Notes: generated by a model from the sequence alone, not told the origin. A stretch of DNA of 37,402 nt from Kiritimatiellia bacterium (GCA_029934055.1 JAOZMZ010000012.1:1-37402); one strand, 5' to 3'. Counted from the first letter of the stretch, positions 1-10,549 are shown. Made by a program: numbers and translations.

Positions 1-323
1 AGGGTTTTTCGGTCGCTGATCTGGAGACGCCGGTTACGAAGGGCACCAGTGGGATCGTCGTTCTTACTGCAGCCGAACTGCGCGGAGGCGAGGAGACCGC
101 GTGTGTCCGTTGCGGGCGTTGTGTGGATGTGTGTCCGCTCAATTTGGTGCCGACCAAAATCGCCATGGCTTCCCGGCACGAGGACTGGGAACTGGCACAG
201 AAGTATGACATAAACGCGTGCATGGAATGCGGGTGTTGCGCCTACACCTGTCCGGCCCGGATCCCGCTGGTACAGTTGATACGCATGGGCAAGGCGCGGA
301 TTGCGGCCATGCACGCGAAGTAG
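1..323 (+). CDS. rnfC: Electron transport complex subunit RnfC, C-terminal fragment (truncated by window start)
   Basis: Two 4Fe-4S motifs (CVRCGRCVDVCP, CMECGCCAYTCP) in the C-terminal part; followed immediately by rnfD. Confidence 0.88.
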   Translation, partial: GFSVADLETPVTKGTSGIVVLTAAELRGGEETACVRCGRCVDVCPLNLVPTKIAMASRHEDWELAQKYDINACMECGCCAYTCPARIPLVQLIRMGKARIAAMHAK

Positions 324-339
324 AGGCGGCAAGGTGGTC

Positions 340-1341
340 ATGACGGATACAGCGAAAGACAAGAAGGACGGCGGCGGCGAGTGGAGTCGCTTGAATGTTG
401 CGCCGTCGCCGCACATTGCCGCGCCGGTCAGTACGCGGCGTATGATGGTTGATGTGCTCCTGGCGCTGTTGCCGGTGCTGGGAGTGTCGTTCTATGTGTT
501 TGGATGGTTCAGTGTGTTTCAGGCCCTGCTGGCCACGGCGACATGCGTTGTAGTCGAGGCCGTGAGCATGCTGATATTGAGGCGGCCGGTGAGGATAACG
601 GACGGCTCGGCGGTGGTGACGGGGTTGATACTGGCGATGTCCCTGCCGGGCACGGCGCCGTGGTACGTGACCGTGATCGGAGCTTCTGCGGGGATTTTCC
701 TGGGGAAGGTGGTCTTCGGTGGATTGGGGCAGAACATTTTTAATCCGGCCATGGTGGGGCGCGCTTTCGTGATGATTGCCTTTCCGGCGGCGATGGGGGC
801 TGCGGGGTACGTTGATGCGCATTCCCCGGTACAGGCTGTGACCCAGGCGACGCCCTTGACGGCCCTCAAGCAGATGGGGCAAGGCACGCCGCTGACTGCG
901 TTGCTGCTGGGCAATACCAACGGTTCTCTCGGTGAGACGAGCGCGTTGGCATGTTTGCTGGGCGGGATGTATCTGGTCATCCGCAGGACGGCATCGTGGG
1001 AGATACCGGCGGGGATCCTGGCGGCGGCGGGGTTGATCAGTGCGGCGGTGAACCATTTCGGCCCGGGGACGCCGTGGGACGTGTGGCATCATCTTGCCGG
1101 CGGTGCGCTGCTTTTCGGTGCTTTCTACATCGCGACCGATCCGGTGACGAGTCCCTTGACGTCGCGCGGAAAATGGATATTCGGAGTAGGTATCGGGGTA
1201 CTGGTGATGATTTTGCGTTACCTGAGCGGTTACCCGGAAGGGGTGATGTTTTCGATTCTGTTGATGAATGCGGCGGTGCCGCTCATAAATCGTCTCACCG
1301 TTCCGGAACCGGTGGGCGGACACGTCCGCAAGGCACGATGA
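340..1341 (+). CDS. rnfD: Rnf complex subunit RnfD
   Basis: Polytopic membrane protein with GGLGQNIFNPAMVGRAF and TDPVTSP motifs; ATG at 340 chosen over the ORF-track start at 301 because 301 overlaps rnfC. Confidence 0.93.
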   Translation: MTDTAKDKKDGGGEWSRLNVAPSPHIAAPVSTRRMMVDVLLALLPVLGVSFYVFGWFSVFQALLATATCVVVEAVSMLILRRPVRITDGSAVVTGLILAMSLPGTAPWYVTVIGASAGIFLGKVVFGGLGQNIFNPAMVGRAFVMIAFPAAMGAAGYVDAHSPVQAVTQATPLTALKQMGQGTPLTALLLGNTNGSLGETSALACLLGGMYLVIRRTASWEIPAGILAAAGLISAAVNHFGPGTPWDVWHHLAGGALLFGAFYIATDPVTSPLTSRGKWIFGVGIGVLVMILRYLSGYPEGVMFSILLMNAAVPLINRLTVPEPVGGHVRKAR

Positions 1342-1357
1342 GGATTGGGAAAAGGAT

Positions 1358-1963
1358 GTGAGCGTGGAGAAGGACAGTCAGACCAGCAGCATGAAGGCCG
1401 GGGCAGGGAACTATTTTGTGCAGGCCTGGCTGGTGATCGTGTTGGCGCTGCTTTTCGGGCTGGCGCTGGCGGGGGTCCACAGTGCGCTTTCGCCGCGGAT
1501 TGCGGCCAACAAGTTGCAGGAGACGCTTGCCGAGGTGCCGCGGCTGGTGCCGGGTGCGGTCAAGGCCGAGCGGGAGACGGTGGGCGGGATACCGGTCTAT
1601 CGTGCCTTGGACAAGGACGGCGCGGTGGCCGGCTGGGTTCTGCCGGCCAGCGGGCAGGGCTTCTCGGACCGGATTGAACTCCTGGTCGGGCTGGATGCGA
1701 CGGCCGGGCGTATTACCGGTCTCTACGTACTGGATCAGAAAGAGACGCCCGGGTTGGGCAATCGCATTTCGGAGGAGGGATGGCGCGCCCAGTTCAGGGG
1801 CAAGAGCACCGGGAAACCGCTCGTGGTGACCAAGGGCGGCGCCGGCGGCGAGAGTGAGATTCAGGCCGTGACCGGGGCTACGATTTCATCGGAGAGCGTG
1901 GTGGGAATAGTGAACCGGGCCGTGACGGCTTTTCGCGCGGCGTTGAAGGCATCCGGGGAGTGA
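1358..1963 (+). CDS. rnfG: Rnf complex subunit RnfG (FMN-binding)
   Basis: N-terminal TM, QKETPGLGNRI and flavinylation-type motif VTGATISS; GTG start. Confidence 0.93.
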   Translation: MSVEKDSQTSSMKAGAGNYFVQAWLVIVLALLFGLALAGVHSALSPRIAANKLQETLAEVPRLVPGAVKAERETVGGIPVYRALDKDGAVAGWVLPASGQGFSDRIELLVGLDATAGRITGLYVLDQKETPGLGNRISEEGWRAQFRGKSTGKPLVVTKGGAGGESEIQAVTGATISSESVVGIVNRAVTAFRAALKASGE

Positions 1964-1970
1964 CGAGTTG

Positions 1971-2594
1971 ATGAGGACAGAAGACGGACCAACTCCGCTT
2001 GAAAGGTTCATCCGCGGCATCCTGCCGGAGAACCCGGTATTCCGGCAGATGTTGGGATTGTGTCCGACGCTGGCGGTGACCAACAACGTCAAGGCGGCCC
2101 TGACGATGTCGGCCGCGGTGCTTTTCGTTCTCTTCAGTGCGAACGTCATTGTCAGCCTGATCCGCGGGTTGCTGAAGCCGCACCTGCGGATCTTGGTGTT
2201 CACTTTGACGATCGCCACATTCGTGACCATCGCCGATCGGGTGATAGCGGCTTTCATGTTCGGAATGAGCAAGCAGCTCGGGCCGTACGTTCCGCTGATC
2301 ATCGTCAATTGCATCATAATAGCGCGCTGTGAGGTATGTGCTTCGCGGCAGTCGGTATGGCATGCGGCCGCGGATGCGGTCGGTCAGGCGCTGGGATTCA
2401 CGCTGGCGCTTTTGAGCATTGCGAGCATCCGCGAGGTGCTGGGCAGCGGAACCTGGCTGGGGATGCGGGTGATGCCGGGAGTCTGGCCGGATTGGGTGAT
2501 CATGGTGTTGCCGCCCGGGGCGTTCCTCACGCTGGGGCTGCTCCTGGGACTGGTGAACTGGCTGGGGACGCTGCGGCGCCGCCCGGCTTCGTGA
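1971..2594 (+). CDS. rnfE: Rnf complex subunit RnfE
   Basis: [27 protein letters not shown], typical RnfE/NqrD; TTG at 1968 is an alternative start. Confidence 0.93.
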   Translation: MRTEDGPTPLERFIRGILPENPVFRQMLGLCPTLAVTNNVKAALTMSAAVLFVLFSANVIVSLIRGLLKPHLRILVFTLTIATFVTIADRVIAAFMFGMSKQLGPYVPLIIVNCIIIARCEVCASRQSVWHAAADAVGQALGFTLALLSIASIREVLGSGTWLGMRVMPGVWPDWVIMVLPPGAFLTLGLLLGLVNWLGTLRRRPAS

Positions 2595-2604
2595 GGAGAC
2601 GCAG

Positions 2605-3375
2605 ATGGATTATGCAGTATCATTGTTGCTGATAGCGGTCGGGGCGGCCCTGATCAACAATTTCGTCCTGCATTACTTCGTGGGGTTGTGTCCTTTCCTG
2701 GGGGTATCCCGTCGTTTGGACACGGCTTTCGGCATGGGCAGTGCGGTGACGTTCGTTATTTCCATTGCGGCCTTCCTGAGCTGGACGCTGACCTATTTCA
2801 TATTGCGTCCGGGCGCGCCGCTGACGACCTTGATCGCCGGACGGCCGCTTGACCTGAGTATCCTGAATTACATCCTATACATTTTCGTGATTGCATCCTC
2901 GGTGCAGTTCGTCGAGATGTACGTCCGCAAGTTTTTCCCGCATCTCTATCGGGCTTTCGGGGTGTATCTGCCGCTGATAACGACCAACTGCGCGATTCTC
3001 TTTGCGTGTCTCGAAATCATGAAGCACGTTTCCGGCGTGGATGATCCCTCCAAGGTGTGGGGGCTGGGGCAATCGCTTGTGCTGGCGTTTTTTGCGGGGA
3101 TCGGGTTCACCGTGGCGATATCCCTGATGGCGGGTATCCGTGAGGACCTGGACCTGTGCGATGTTCCGGCGGCCCTGCGGGGGGCGGGGATCACCTTCAT
3201 CGTGGCCGGCATCATGGCGCTGGGATTTATGGGATTTACGGGTGTTGATCGGGGCCTGGAGAAGGCCTTGCGGAAGGACGGACATTCCCGGGCGCCCCGG
3301 CGGGAGGCGGTTGTTCATCAGCAGACGGGGACGGGCGCGCTTGGAGGAGAGGGGGCGGCGGGAGGCAGGAGTTGA
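2605..3375 (+). CDS. rnfA: Rnf complex subunit RnfA with hydrophilic C-terminal tail
   Basis: [39 protein letters not shown]; typical RnfA/NqrE. Confidence 0.92.
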   Translation: MDYAVSLLLIAVGAALINNFVLHYFVGLCPFLGVSRRLDTAFGMGSAVTFVISIAAFLSWTLTYFILRPGAPLTTLIAGRPLDLSILNYILYIFVIASSVQFVEMYVRKFFPHLYRAFGVYLPLITTNCAILFACLEIMKHVSGVDDPSKVWGLGQSLVLAFFAGIGFTVAISLMAGIREDLDLCDVPAALRGAGITFIVAGIMALGFMGFTGVDRGLEKALRKDGHSRAPRREAVVHQQTGTGALGGEGAAGGRS

Positions 3376-3376
3376 G

Positions 3377-4291
3377 ATGAATCCGGTGATGATAGCCATG
3401 GCGGGGGGAACGATGCTGGCGCTGGCGCTGGTCATGGCATGGATACTGGGCTGGGCAAACCGCAAGTTCCATGTCGAGACGGACGCACGGGTGGCGGCGA
3501 TCGAGGCGGTTCTTCCGGGGGCGAACTGCGGTGGTTGTGGTTACGTCGGCTGCAGCGAATACGCCGAGGCGGTCGTGCGCGGCGAGGCGGCGCCGGACCT
3601 GTGCACGGTGGGCGGTGAGGCCACGGCACGCGAGGTGGCCGCGATAATGGGGGTGGAAGTCGAGCAGCGCTGGGCGTATCGGCCGGCGGTCCACTGCGGG
3701 GCGACGTATGATGACCGCCTGCAGCGGAGTGAATATCACGGCGAACAGACGTGTGCGGCGGCGAACCTGGTTGCGGGGGTGCAGGGTTGCACGTACGGCT
3801 GTCTGGGGTTCGGGGATTGTGTGCGGGCGTGTGATTTCGATGCGATCCACATCATAGACGGGCTAGCGGTGGTGGACTACGAGAAGTGCGTGGGTTGCGG
3901 GGCGTGTGCGCGGGCGTGTCCGCGGAACATCATTTCGATGATACCTTTCAAGTCCGAGCGGATGTTGATCGTCGCCTGTTCCAACAAGGACAGCGGCAAG
4001 GATGTTCGGGCGGTCTGCAAGGTGGGCTGCATCGGCTGTGGGGTATGTCACCGCACCGCGGCGGATCTTTTCAGCGTCAAGGATCATCTTTCGCAGATTG
4101 ATTATGACCAGTATGATCCCGAGAAGATGGATGCCGCCAAGCTGGCCGTGCGCAAGTGTCCGATGCGGCGGCTGGTATTCGTGGGCAAGCCGAGCGAGAA
4201 GGACATTGCCGAGACGGCCGGCGAGGAGGCCCCGGCGGTAGCAACTGCAGACTTCAAGACGACCGTAGACCGGACCGGGTGGCGCGGGTGA
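3377..4291 (+). CDS. rnfB: Rnf complex subunit RnfB (multi-cluster ferredoxin)
   Basis: N-terminal TM, LPGANCGGCGYVGCSEYAEAV, CTYGCLGFGDCVRACDF, CVGCGACARACP and a further CKVGCIGCGVC...CP motif; ATG 3377. Confidence 0.93.
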   Translation: MNPVMIAMAGGTMLALALVMAWILGWANRKFHVETDARVAAIEAVLPGANCGGCGYVGCSEYAEAVVRGEAAPDLCTVGGEATAREVAAIMGVEVEQRWAYRPAVHCGATYDDRLQRSEYHGEQTCAAANLVAGVQGCTYGCLGFGDCVRACDFDAIHIIDGLAVVDYEKCVGCGACARACPRNIISMIPFKSERMLIVACSNKDSGKDVRAVCKVGCIGCGVCHRTAADLFSVKDHLSQIDYDQYDPEKMDAAKLAVRKCPMRRLVFVGKPSEKDIAETAGEEAPAVATADFKTTVDRTGWRG

Positions 4292-4389
4292 GGGCGAGCG
4301 GCTGGAAAGCCGGGGTTTCTCCGGGGCGGGCGCCGATACTTGGACGGGCGAGAGGGCCGTCTGGCCCATACATCCGGCAGGAGTAAAGA

Positions 4390-5229
4390 ATGCGGCTGGC
4401 AGCCGACACGCATGTGCACATATACCCCGAGTACAATCTCGAGGACGTGTTCCGCTATGCCCTGCGCAATTTAGAGAAAGCGGCCGGGAATGCTTCGGGG
4501 GGTGCAAGTGCGCGGGCGATATTTCTGGTGGAGCGCAGCGGCTTCAATTTCTTCGATGATTTGCGGGAGGGAAAAATGTCGCCGGGTGTGGAGTTCAGGG
4601 TGGAGGAGTCGCCGGAGGAGGAGTGCCTCAAGATCACAAGGCGGCATGAGGGTGCGGACCCTCTTTACGTCATAGCGGGGAGGCAGTTGACCACCTATGA
4701 AGGTCTGGAAGTGCTGGCGCTGGCGGGTCGGCCGGCCACTGAGGATGGACATGCGGTCGGTACGATCATCGAGGCGGTCCTCGGCTATGGAGCGGTTGCG
4801 GTGCTCAACTGGGCCCCCGGCAAGTGGCTTTTTCAGCGGGGACGAATCGTGCGGCGCCTGATAGAGCAATCCGTCCCCGGAGAAATATGCCTGGCGGACA
4901 GTGCCCTGCGTCCGTGGGGGGTTCCGATTTCGGCCCTTATGAGGATGGGAATCAAGGAAGGGTTGCACCTGTTGCTCGGCACCGATCCGTTTCCTTTCGC
5001 CGGAGAGGAGAGGACGATCGGCACCTGCGGGGTGCTTATAGAGGAGGGGTTCGATCCGCAGGAGCCGGTGAGTTCGGTGCGGCGCCTCTTGCGAGACCCG
5101 CGGGTCGTAGTGCGGCGCGTGGGGAGACGTCCCCCGGCATGGCGGGTGGCGGCAAAGTTGTGGCGATGGCACAGAATGGCGCGGGTGCTGAGTCAGCCGG
5201 TTCACGGCCGGGTTGGAGGGCGGAGATGA
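4390..5229 (+). CDS. PHP-domain-like metal-dependent hydrolase, uncharacterised
   Basis: N-terminal ADTHVHIYPEYN; later TEDGH, NWAPGKW and GTDPFPF as candidate metal/active-site positions. Confidence 0.6.
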   Translation: MRLAADTHVHIYPEYNLEDVFRYALRNLEKAAGNASGGASARAIFLVERSGFNFFDDLREGKMSPGVEFRVEESPEEECLKITRRHEGADPLYVIAGRQLTTYEGLEVLALAGRPATEDGHAVGTIIEAVLGYGAVAVLNWAPGKWLFQRGRIVRRLIEQSVPGEICLADSALRPWGVPISALMRMGIKEGLHLLLGTDPFPFAGEERTIGTCGVLIEEGFDPQEPVSSVRRLLRDPRVVVRRVGRRPPAWRVAAKLWRWHRMARVLSQPVHGRVGGRR

Positions 5230-6449
5230 TTTCAAGGATTGCCTTGCTGGGATCATCCTCGGGGCGCAACGCGGGAGATGCGGCCCTGATGGCCGGGATC
5301 ATGGAGGCCGTGGATCATGAATGCGGGACGGGCATGCAGTACCTGGTGCCGACAATCCGGCCGGAGTACATCCGCGCGCATTACCGATCCGATGCGCGCC
5401 CGCTGCCGACCCTTCCCTGGAACCTGGCGCTGAAAATGCTGGGACGCCCGACCTGGCGGGCGGTGGTCGAATCGGATTTAACCCTGCTTTTCGACGCGAT
5501 CCTTTTCGACCGGGCTTTGTTCAATCCGCTCTTCAATTTCATGTCGTCGCTCTATCTGATACTTCCCCGGGCCAAGCGGCGCGGTAAGGTGATGGGGTGT
5601 TATGACGTCGGGGTGGGTCCGGTGAACACGCGCGCGGGGCGTGGGATGCTCAAGAGGCTCGCCGAGTTGATGGATTTCATAACCGTGCGGGATGAGGCTT
5701 CGCGGCTTATCCTGGAGGAGGTCGGTGTTGAAAATCCGCATATCCTCGTGGGCGCGGACGCGGCCCTGGACGTGACGGCCGCGAGTGAGGAACGCGTGGA
5801 CGCGATTCTTGCAGGACTCGGACTGGACCCCCACAGGCCGTTTCTGGCGGTTAACATCAATGCCTACGTGGATACCTGGGCCGCAACGCGAGGGGCCCCG
5901 CTCGGGAAACGACGCTTCCTGGAAACCTACGCGGGAGCGTTGCATGATTTCTTGCGGCGGGAATCGGTGCCGGTGTTGTTTGTCTGTACGCAGCACATGG
6001 ATATCGCGATCACGCGCGAACTGATGGCGATGGTCAGGGTGCCGGAAGGGCAGGCGTTGTTTGCGAACCGTGAATACGACCACTATGATGTGAAGGGAGT
6101 ACTCGGGCGCGCGGCGCTGGTATGTGGCATGCGTCTGCATTGCACCATCATGGCGGCCGGCGAGCTGACGCCCGTGGTGGCTCTTGAATACCAGCCCAAG
6201 TTGGCGCACTTTTTCGCTTCCCTGGGCATGCCCGGGGAGTGCCTGAGTTTCAAGGACTTCTCGCGGGAACGCCTGGGGGAACTGATGCTCGAGGGGTGGC
6301 GGCGGCGTGACGAGCTGCGGGGCAGGCTGGAGGCGCGTGTACCGGTACTCAAGCGCCGGGCACGGGCGCCGGCCGAGATCATAGCGGGACTGCATAGGGG
6401 CGAAGACCTGGAAGTGGTTTTCAGGAGAGTGGCGGAGACCCTGGAGTAA
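5226..6449 (+). CDS. Polysaccharide pyruvyl transferase family protein
   Basis: ISRIALLGSSSGRNAGDAALMAGIM start, internal VGADAALDV, and GVLGRAALVCGMRLHCTIMAAGELTPVVALEYQPK; ATG 5226 overlaps the preceding stop (ATGA). Confidence 0.8.
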   Translation: MISRIALLGSSSGRNAGDAALMAGIMEAVDHECGTGMQYLVPTIRPEYIRAHYRSDARPLPTLPWNLALKMLGRPTWRAVVESDLTLLFDAILFDRALFNPLFNFMSSLYLILPRAKRRGKVMGCYDVGVGPVNTRAGRGMLKRLAELMDFITVRDEASRLILEEVGVENPHILVGADAALDVTAASEERVDAILAGLGLDPHRPFLAVNINAYVDTWAATRGAPLGKRRFLETYAGALHDFLRRESVPVLFVCTQHMDIAITRELMAMVRVPEGQALFANREYDHYDVKGVLGRAALVCGMRLHCTIMAAGELTPVVALEYQPKLAHFFASLGMPGECLSFKDFSRERLGELMLEGWRRRDELRGRLEARVPVLKRRARAPAEIIAGLHRGEDLEVVFRRVAETLE

Positions 6450-6473
6450 AAGGCGGGAAAGGTGGTTGGCAAC

Positions 6474-7472
6474 ATGGCGTCGGACAAGGCAATCGAATTG
6501 GTAAGTGGGGCATCCGGTTTTGTGGGTGGGCACCTGGTGAAGTTGCTGTCGCGAGAGGGGCGGCGGGTGCGGGCCATGGTGCGCAATCCTGACAAGGCCG
6601 TGGATTTGCAGCAGTTGCCGGGAGTGGAGATCGTGGTGGGCGACCTGCGTGACCCGAAAAGTTTGCAGCGCGCGGTTTCCGGTGTGAGGCGCGTATACCA
6701 CATCGCCGCACTATTCAGACAGGCGGGGTTTCCCGACGAGGTTTTCTACGACGTCAACCGGGAGGGAACCCGGCGCATGCTGGAGGCGGCGATTGCGGCG
6801 GGGGTGGAACGTTTCGTGCATTGTTCCACGGTGGGCGTGTTGGGACACATAGCCGAGCCGCCGGCGGATGAGAACACGCCGTACAATCCCGGAGACGTAT
6901 ACCAGCGCAGCAAGATGGAGGGGGAAAAGGTTGCCCTGGAATATTTCCGTGAGGGCCGCATGCGCGGGGTGGTTATCCGTCCGGCGATGATTTACGGTCC
7001 GGGTGACATGCGCACGCTGAAGCTCTTCCGGATGGTGGCGCGGCGGCGTTTTTTCTATGTCGGGGCGGGTACCGCGCACGTTCATTTCATAGACGTGCGT
7101 GACCTGGTGAGGGCCTTCATGGCGGCGATGGACCGCGGCCACCTGAATGGAGAGATATACATTATCGCGGGGGAGCGCGCCCTGCCCCTGAAGGAAATGG
7201 TGGAGATGATCGCTGCCAGACTGGGAGTGCCGCCGCCGCGGCTGCATCTGCCGGTGAAGCCGATGCAGTGGGCCGGTTCTTTGTGCGAGGCGGTATGCAC
7301 ACCGTTGGGGATCGAGCCGCCGCTTTTCCGGCGGAGGGTGGATTTTTTCACCAAGAGCCGCTGGTTCGATGCTTCCAAGGCGCGGCGTGACCTCGATTTT
7401 CGGCCCTCCAGAACCTTTGAGGAGGAACTGGACGATATCATCGGGTGGTATCGGGAACACGGCTACCTGTGA
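6474..7472 (+). CDS. NAD-dependent epimerase/dehydratase (extended SDR)
   Basis: SGASGFVGGHLVKLL Rossmann motif, YQRSKMEGEKVALE (YxxxK) and VVIRPAMIYGPGD. Confidence 0.88.
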   Translation: MASDKAIELVSGASGFVGGHLVKLLSREGRRVRAMVRNPDKAVDLQQLPGVEIVVGDLRDPKSLQRAVSGVRRVYHIAALFRQAGFPDEVFYDVNREGTRRMLEAAIAAGVERFVHCSTVGVLGHIAEPPADENTPYNPGDVYQRSKMEGEKVALEYFREGRMRGVVIRPAMIYGPGDMRTLKLFRMVARRRFFYVGAGTAHVHFIDVRDLVRAFMAAMDRGHLNGEIYIIAGERALPLKEMVEMIAARLGVPPPRLHLPVKPMQWAGSLCEAVCTPLGIEPPLFRRRVDFFTKSRWFDASKARRDLDFRPSRTFEEELDDIIGWYREHGYL

Positions 7473-7560
7473 GGCTGCGGCGCTGACCGGCTTTGGCGGC
7501 CGGGGCGTGCAGCCGTGTGGGGGAAAGGGGGCTGTTGCAGCGGGTGGAGAAGAGTCGGAT

Positions 7561-8076
7561 TCAGCTCCAGCGTTCGTAGCGGACGATTTCGGGCAGGGGT
7601 TTGCGGGATTTCCGCGCGGGGGGTGAATCCGTTGGGTAGCCCAGGGGCGTCATAACGACCGGCGATACGTGTGCGGGCAGTCCGAGGGCTTCGCTGAGGG
7701 TGACGGGGTCGAAGGCGGCGATCCAGCAGGTTCCGAGCCCGAGATCGGCGGCGCAGAGAGTGATGTGATCCATGGCGATGGCGGCGTCTACCTCGGAGTA
7801 ATTCTTGCCGTCGCGCCGCACCCAGGCGGCGGAAGGTTCGCTGCAGACGACGATGATGACGGGGGCCGAGCGGAACCAGTCGCGGGGATAGGCGCGGGCG
7901 ACGGCGCGGCGGGCATCTTCGCCGCGCACGACGATGAAATACCACGGCTGCGCGTTGTTGGCCGAGGGGGCGAGACGCGCGGCCTCGAGGATGGTATTGA
8001 GGTCGTCTTCGGCGACGGGGCGTGCGGCGTAGCTGCGCACGCTGTAACGGGTGCGTGCGAGGTCAATGAATTTCAT
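7561..8076 (-). CDS. Nitroreductase family protein
   Basis: MKFIDLARTRYSVRSYAARPV, AARLAPSANNAQPWYFIVV, DLGLGTCWIAAF. Confidence 0.9.
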   Translation of the reverse strand: MKFIDLARTRYSVRSYAARPVAEDDLNTILEAARLAPSANNAQPWYFIVVRGEDARRAVARAYPRDWFRSAPVIIVVCSEPSAAWVRRDGKNYSEVDAAIAMDHITLCAADLGLGTCWIAAFDPVTLSEALGLPAHVSPVVMTPLGYPTDSPPARKSRKPLPEIVRYERWS

Positions 8077-10549
8077 CTTCTGCCTCCTGTTTGTGGTTGT
8101 CTTGATTGCGTGCCTCTCCGGGCGGCGGCACTGCGATGGACTGCCTGAAGAACGCATTGGTCAACAGTTCGGCGCGGGATGCGGCCAGCAGGCCGTCCAC
8201 GAAGAGTTCGCCGCGGCCCTTGAACTCGATACGGAATTCGGCGGGTGCCGGCAACGGGTCTGAGCCGATGAGGACGGCGGCATAGTCGGCGGTAGGTATG
8301 CCGGCACGGGACACGGGTATCGCCCGAAGAAGCCGCCCGCCGTGGTACCAGGCGTAGCGGATTGAGTCTCCGGGTTCAAGGGTGCCACGGAGGCGTGCTC
8401 CGCAGATGAGGGGCGAATGATTGGTGGGTATGGGGACGGCGATGTATCCTGCGACGGGACGGCGGAGATGTTTGCCGGGACGCTTGAAGGTACGTACGAG
8501 CAGGCCGCGGGCAAGGGCGTCGTCCCAGATGCGGGTGTGGCGGCTGTTGATGCGGCTGGTTTCAGCCGGCAGCCAGATGTCGTCACGCAGGGCGTAGAGT
8601 CGGAGGGCAAACGGCCTTTTCTCGGCGGCCGGGGAGATATGCCAGGTGAAGCGGCGTTTCTGAAGGGGCAGGACTTCCACGCGGCGGGCGGCGGTGAAGA
8701 CGGGCGTACCGCTGCCGCAGTTACTGAAAAGCAGAAACAGGGTTGACTGGGGCGTATGCGGGTCGGGATTGTGGATAGCGATCTGCAGGGAGGGCGAATC
8801 GTAGGAGGAGTCTGCGGATGGGGCGGCGGTTATTTCCAGCGGGGCCAGATCAAGGGCGTAGAAAAGGAAGGTCTGGCCGCAGACATCCGGCCGGTCTAGG
8901 AGAACCGCATGGCGCATCAGGCGCGGGAAACGCCGCCGGTAGAAGCGGTTGTAGCCGTGGTGTTCGAGGGTGATCAGGTGGGTCACTCCGGCTGTCGGCA
9001 TGGTATGCAGGTTGAGTCCGTAGCCGGTTACCTTGAGGGCGCGATAGCGGTTGGCGACGACGGTGAAGAGGGGGGATTCACCGGCGATGGTGAGGTCGCG
9101 GTAGCGGCGGCCGAGCAGCCGGCTGAATCCGGCCAAGGTATAGTGGGGGTGATGATGCCATTTCCACCAGGGCTTGAGGTTGATGTTCAGATAGGCGGCC
9201 GCGAGCAGCGTGGCGGCGGTGGTCAAGGCTGTGATGCGTAGGCGGAGGGGGGTGCGCAGAAGCATTGCGTACGACCGGCGTGCCGACTTCACGGCCACCC
9301 AGAGCAGGATGGTCGCAGCCACGGCGGCGGTGGCCAGTTCCCAGATGCGGGCGAGATGTTCGCTCTTGAACCAGGGATTGAGTTTCGAGTGGATGGGACC
9401 GAGGTAGAGCACGTAGGTGGTCAGCGCCCAGACGCCAACGGTTCTTGCGGGGGACCACCTCGACGGGGAGGGGGGCGGGTTATGAAGCCGGCGGTAGATG
9501 AGAATGGTGGCGGTGGTTGCCAGGATGGCGGCAAGCGGCACGAGGGGGACCCAGTAGCGTTCCGGCCGGTAATGGGAGAAGGAGAGGACCTGGCTGAGGA
9601 TGATGAAGTCGAAGGCGATGAAGGCCAGCGGGGCGATGTTTTTCCGGCGGCCGGGTTGTCCCGCCGCCGGAAGGACCACCACCAGCGCGAGCAAACCAGC
9701 GGCGATGAGCCACTTGGCGTACGGCATAAAGGCGAAGGTGGGTTGATGCAGCCAGTTGGCGATAAGTCCGCCGTGGGCGATGATTTTGTGCCGGAACTCA
9801 TGTTCCATCAATTGGAAGGCGTGGCGGTTGAGATGTATGAAAGGCCCCAGGTAGAGTGCCACGGGGAGGGCGCAGCCGGCGACGGCCAGGGGAATCAGGG
9901 CGCGGCGACGCGGTGGAAACACGCAGACCGTGACGATGAGGGCCAGCAGTACGGTTATGCCCCAGGCTTTTGAGAAGAGGGCGTAGCCGGCTGCCAATGT
10001 CGCCAGGAGCATCCACCGGGCGGCGAGTCTGGGCCTGTCCTCTTCTGCGTGGCGATAGGCGCGTACCAGGGTCCAGGCGGTGAGCATGGTGAACATTTCC
10101 TCAAGGGGTTCGAGGAGGCCGGAGCGCCCGTAGATCAGGAAGACGCAGGTAAACTGGGTAAGCATCATGGCCAGCAGGCCGGCGGCCCAGCCGAGAGTTT
10201 CCCGCACGACGAGGAAAGTGAGGAGGAGCGTGACCAGCGATACGGCGACATCGAGGAGACGAATGCGTGCCGGGCCGATACCGGTGAGGCGGAAGACGGC
10301 GGCCTGGGCGAGGTTGTAGATCGGGCTGTGGAGGTACGGGGTCCAGTCGTCGGTGATCCAGCGACCGAAGAGAATGCGGTTGCGGGCGTTGTGGCACTTT
10401 GAGGGCGGGTCGAAATTGAGGCCGGGATTGGTGCTGAGATGGATCGGGCCGTCGGCGGCCAAGTGGCCGGCGAGCATCCAGGCGGCGACCGTGAGCAGGA
10501 GGGCGACGGCGATCTTCCTTTTCAGAGACACGTGCACGCGACTCCCCAC
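8063..10549 (-). CDS. GT-C membrane glycosyltransferase (GT39/ArnT-like) with long soluble C-terminal region
   Basis: 828 aa; many TM segments in the N-terminal half, DDWTPYLHSPIYNLAQAAVFRLTGIG and VLSFSHYRPERYWVPLVPLAAIL; C-terminal half non-membrane and beta-rich in appearance. Confidence 0.75.
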   Translation of the reverse strand: MGSRVHVSLKRKIAVALLLTVAAWMLAGHLAADGPIHLSTNPGLNFDPPSKCHNARNRILFGRWITDDWTPYLHSPIYNLAQAAVFRLTGIGPARIRLLDVAVSLVTLLLTFLVVRETLGWAAGLLAMMLTQFTCVFLIYGRSGLLEPLEEMFTMLTAWTLVRAYRHAEEDRPRLAARWMLLATLAAGYALFSKAWGITVLLALIVTVCVFPPRRRALIPLAVAGCALPVALYLGPFIHLNRHAFQLMEHEFRHKIIAHGGLIANWLHQPTFAFMPYAKWLIAAGLLALVVVLPAAGQPGRRKNIAPLAFIAFDFIILSQVLSFSHYRPERYWVPLVPLAAILATTATILIYRRLHNPPPSPSRWSPARTVGVWALTTYVLYLGPIHSKLNPWFKSEHLARIWELATAAVAATILLWVAVKSARRSYAMLLRTPLRLRITALTTAATLLAAAYLNINLKPWWKWHHHPHYTLAGFSRLLGRRYRDLTIAGESPLFTVVANRYRALKVTGYGLNLHTMPTAGVTHLITLEHHGYNRFYRRRFPRLMRHAVLLDRPDVCGQTFLFYALDLAPLEITAAPSADSSYDSPSLQIAIHNPDPHTPQSTLFLLFSNCGSGTPVFTAARRVEVLPLQKRRFTWHISPAAEKRPFALRLYALRDDIWLPAETSRINSRHTRIWDDALARGLLVRTFKRPGKHLRRPVAGYIAVPIPTNHSPLICGARLRGTLEPGDSIRYAWYHGGRLLRAIPVSRAGIPTADYAAVLIGSDPLPAPAEFRIEFKGRGELFVDGLLAASRAELLTNAFFRQSIAVPPPGEARNQDNHKQEAEDEIH

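Noticed and set aside
139-1323. 394-aa minus-strand ORF antisense to rnfD
   Set aside because: Shadow ORF of low complexity; rnfD on the + strand has family motifs.
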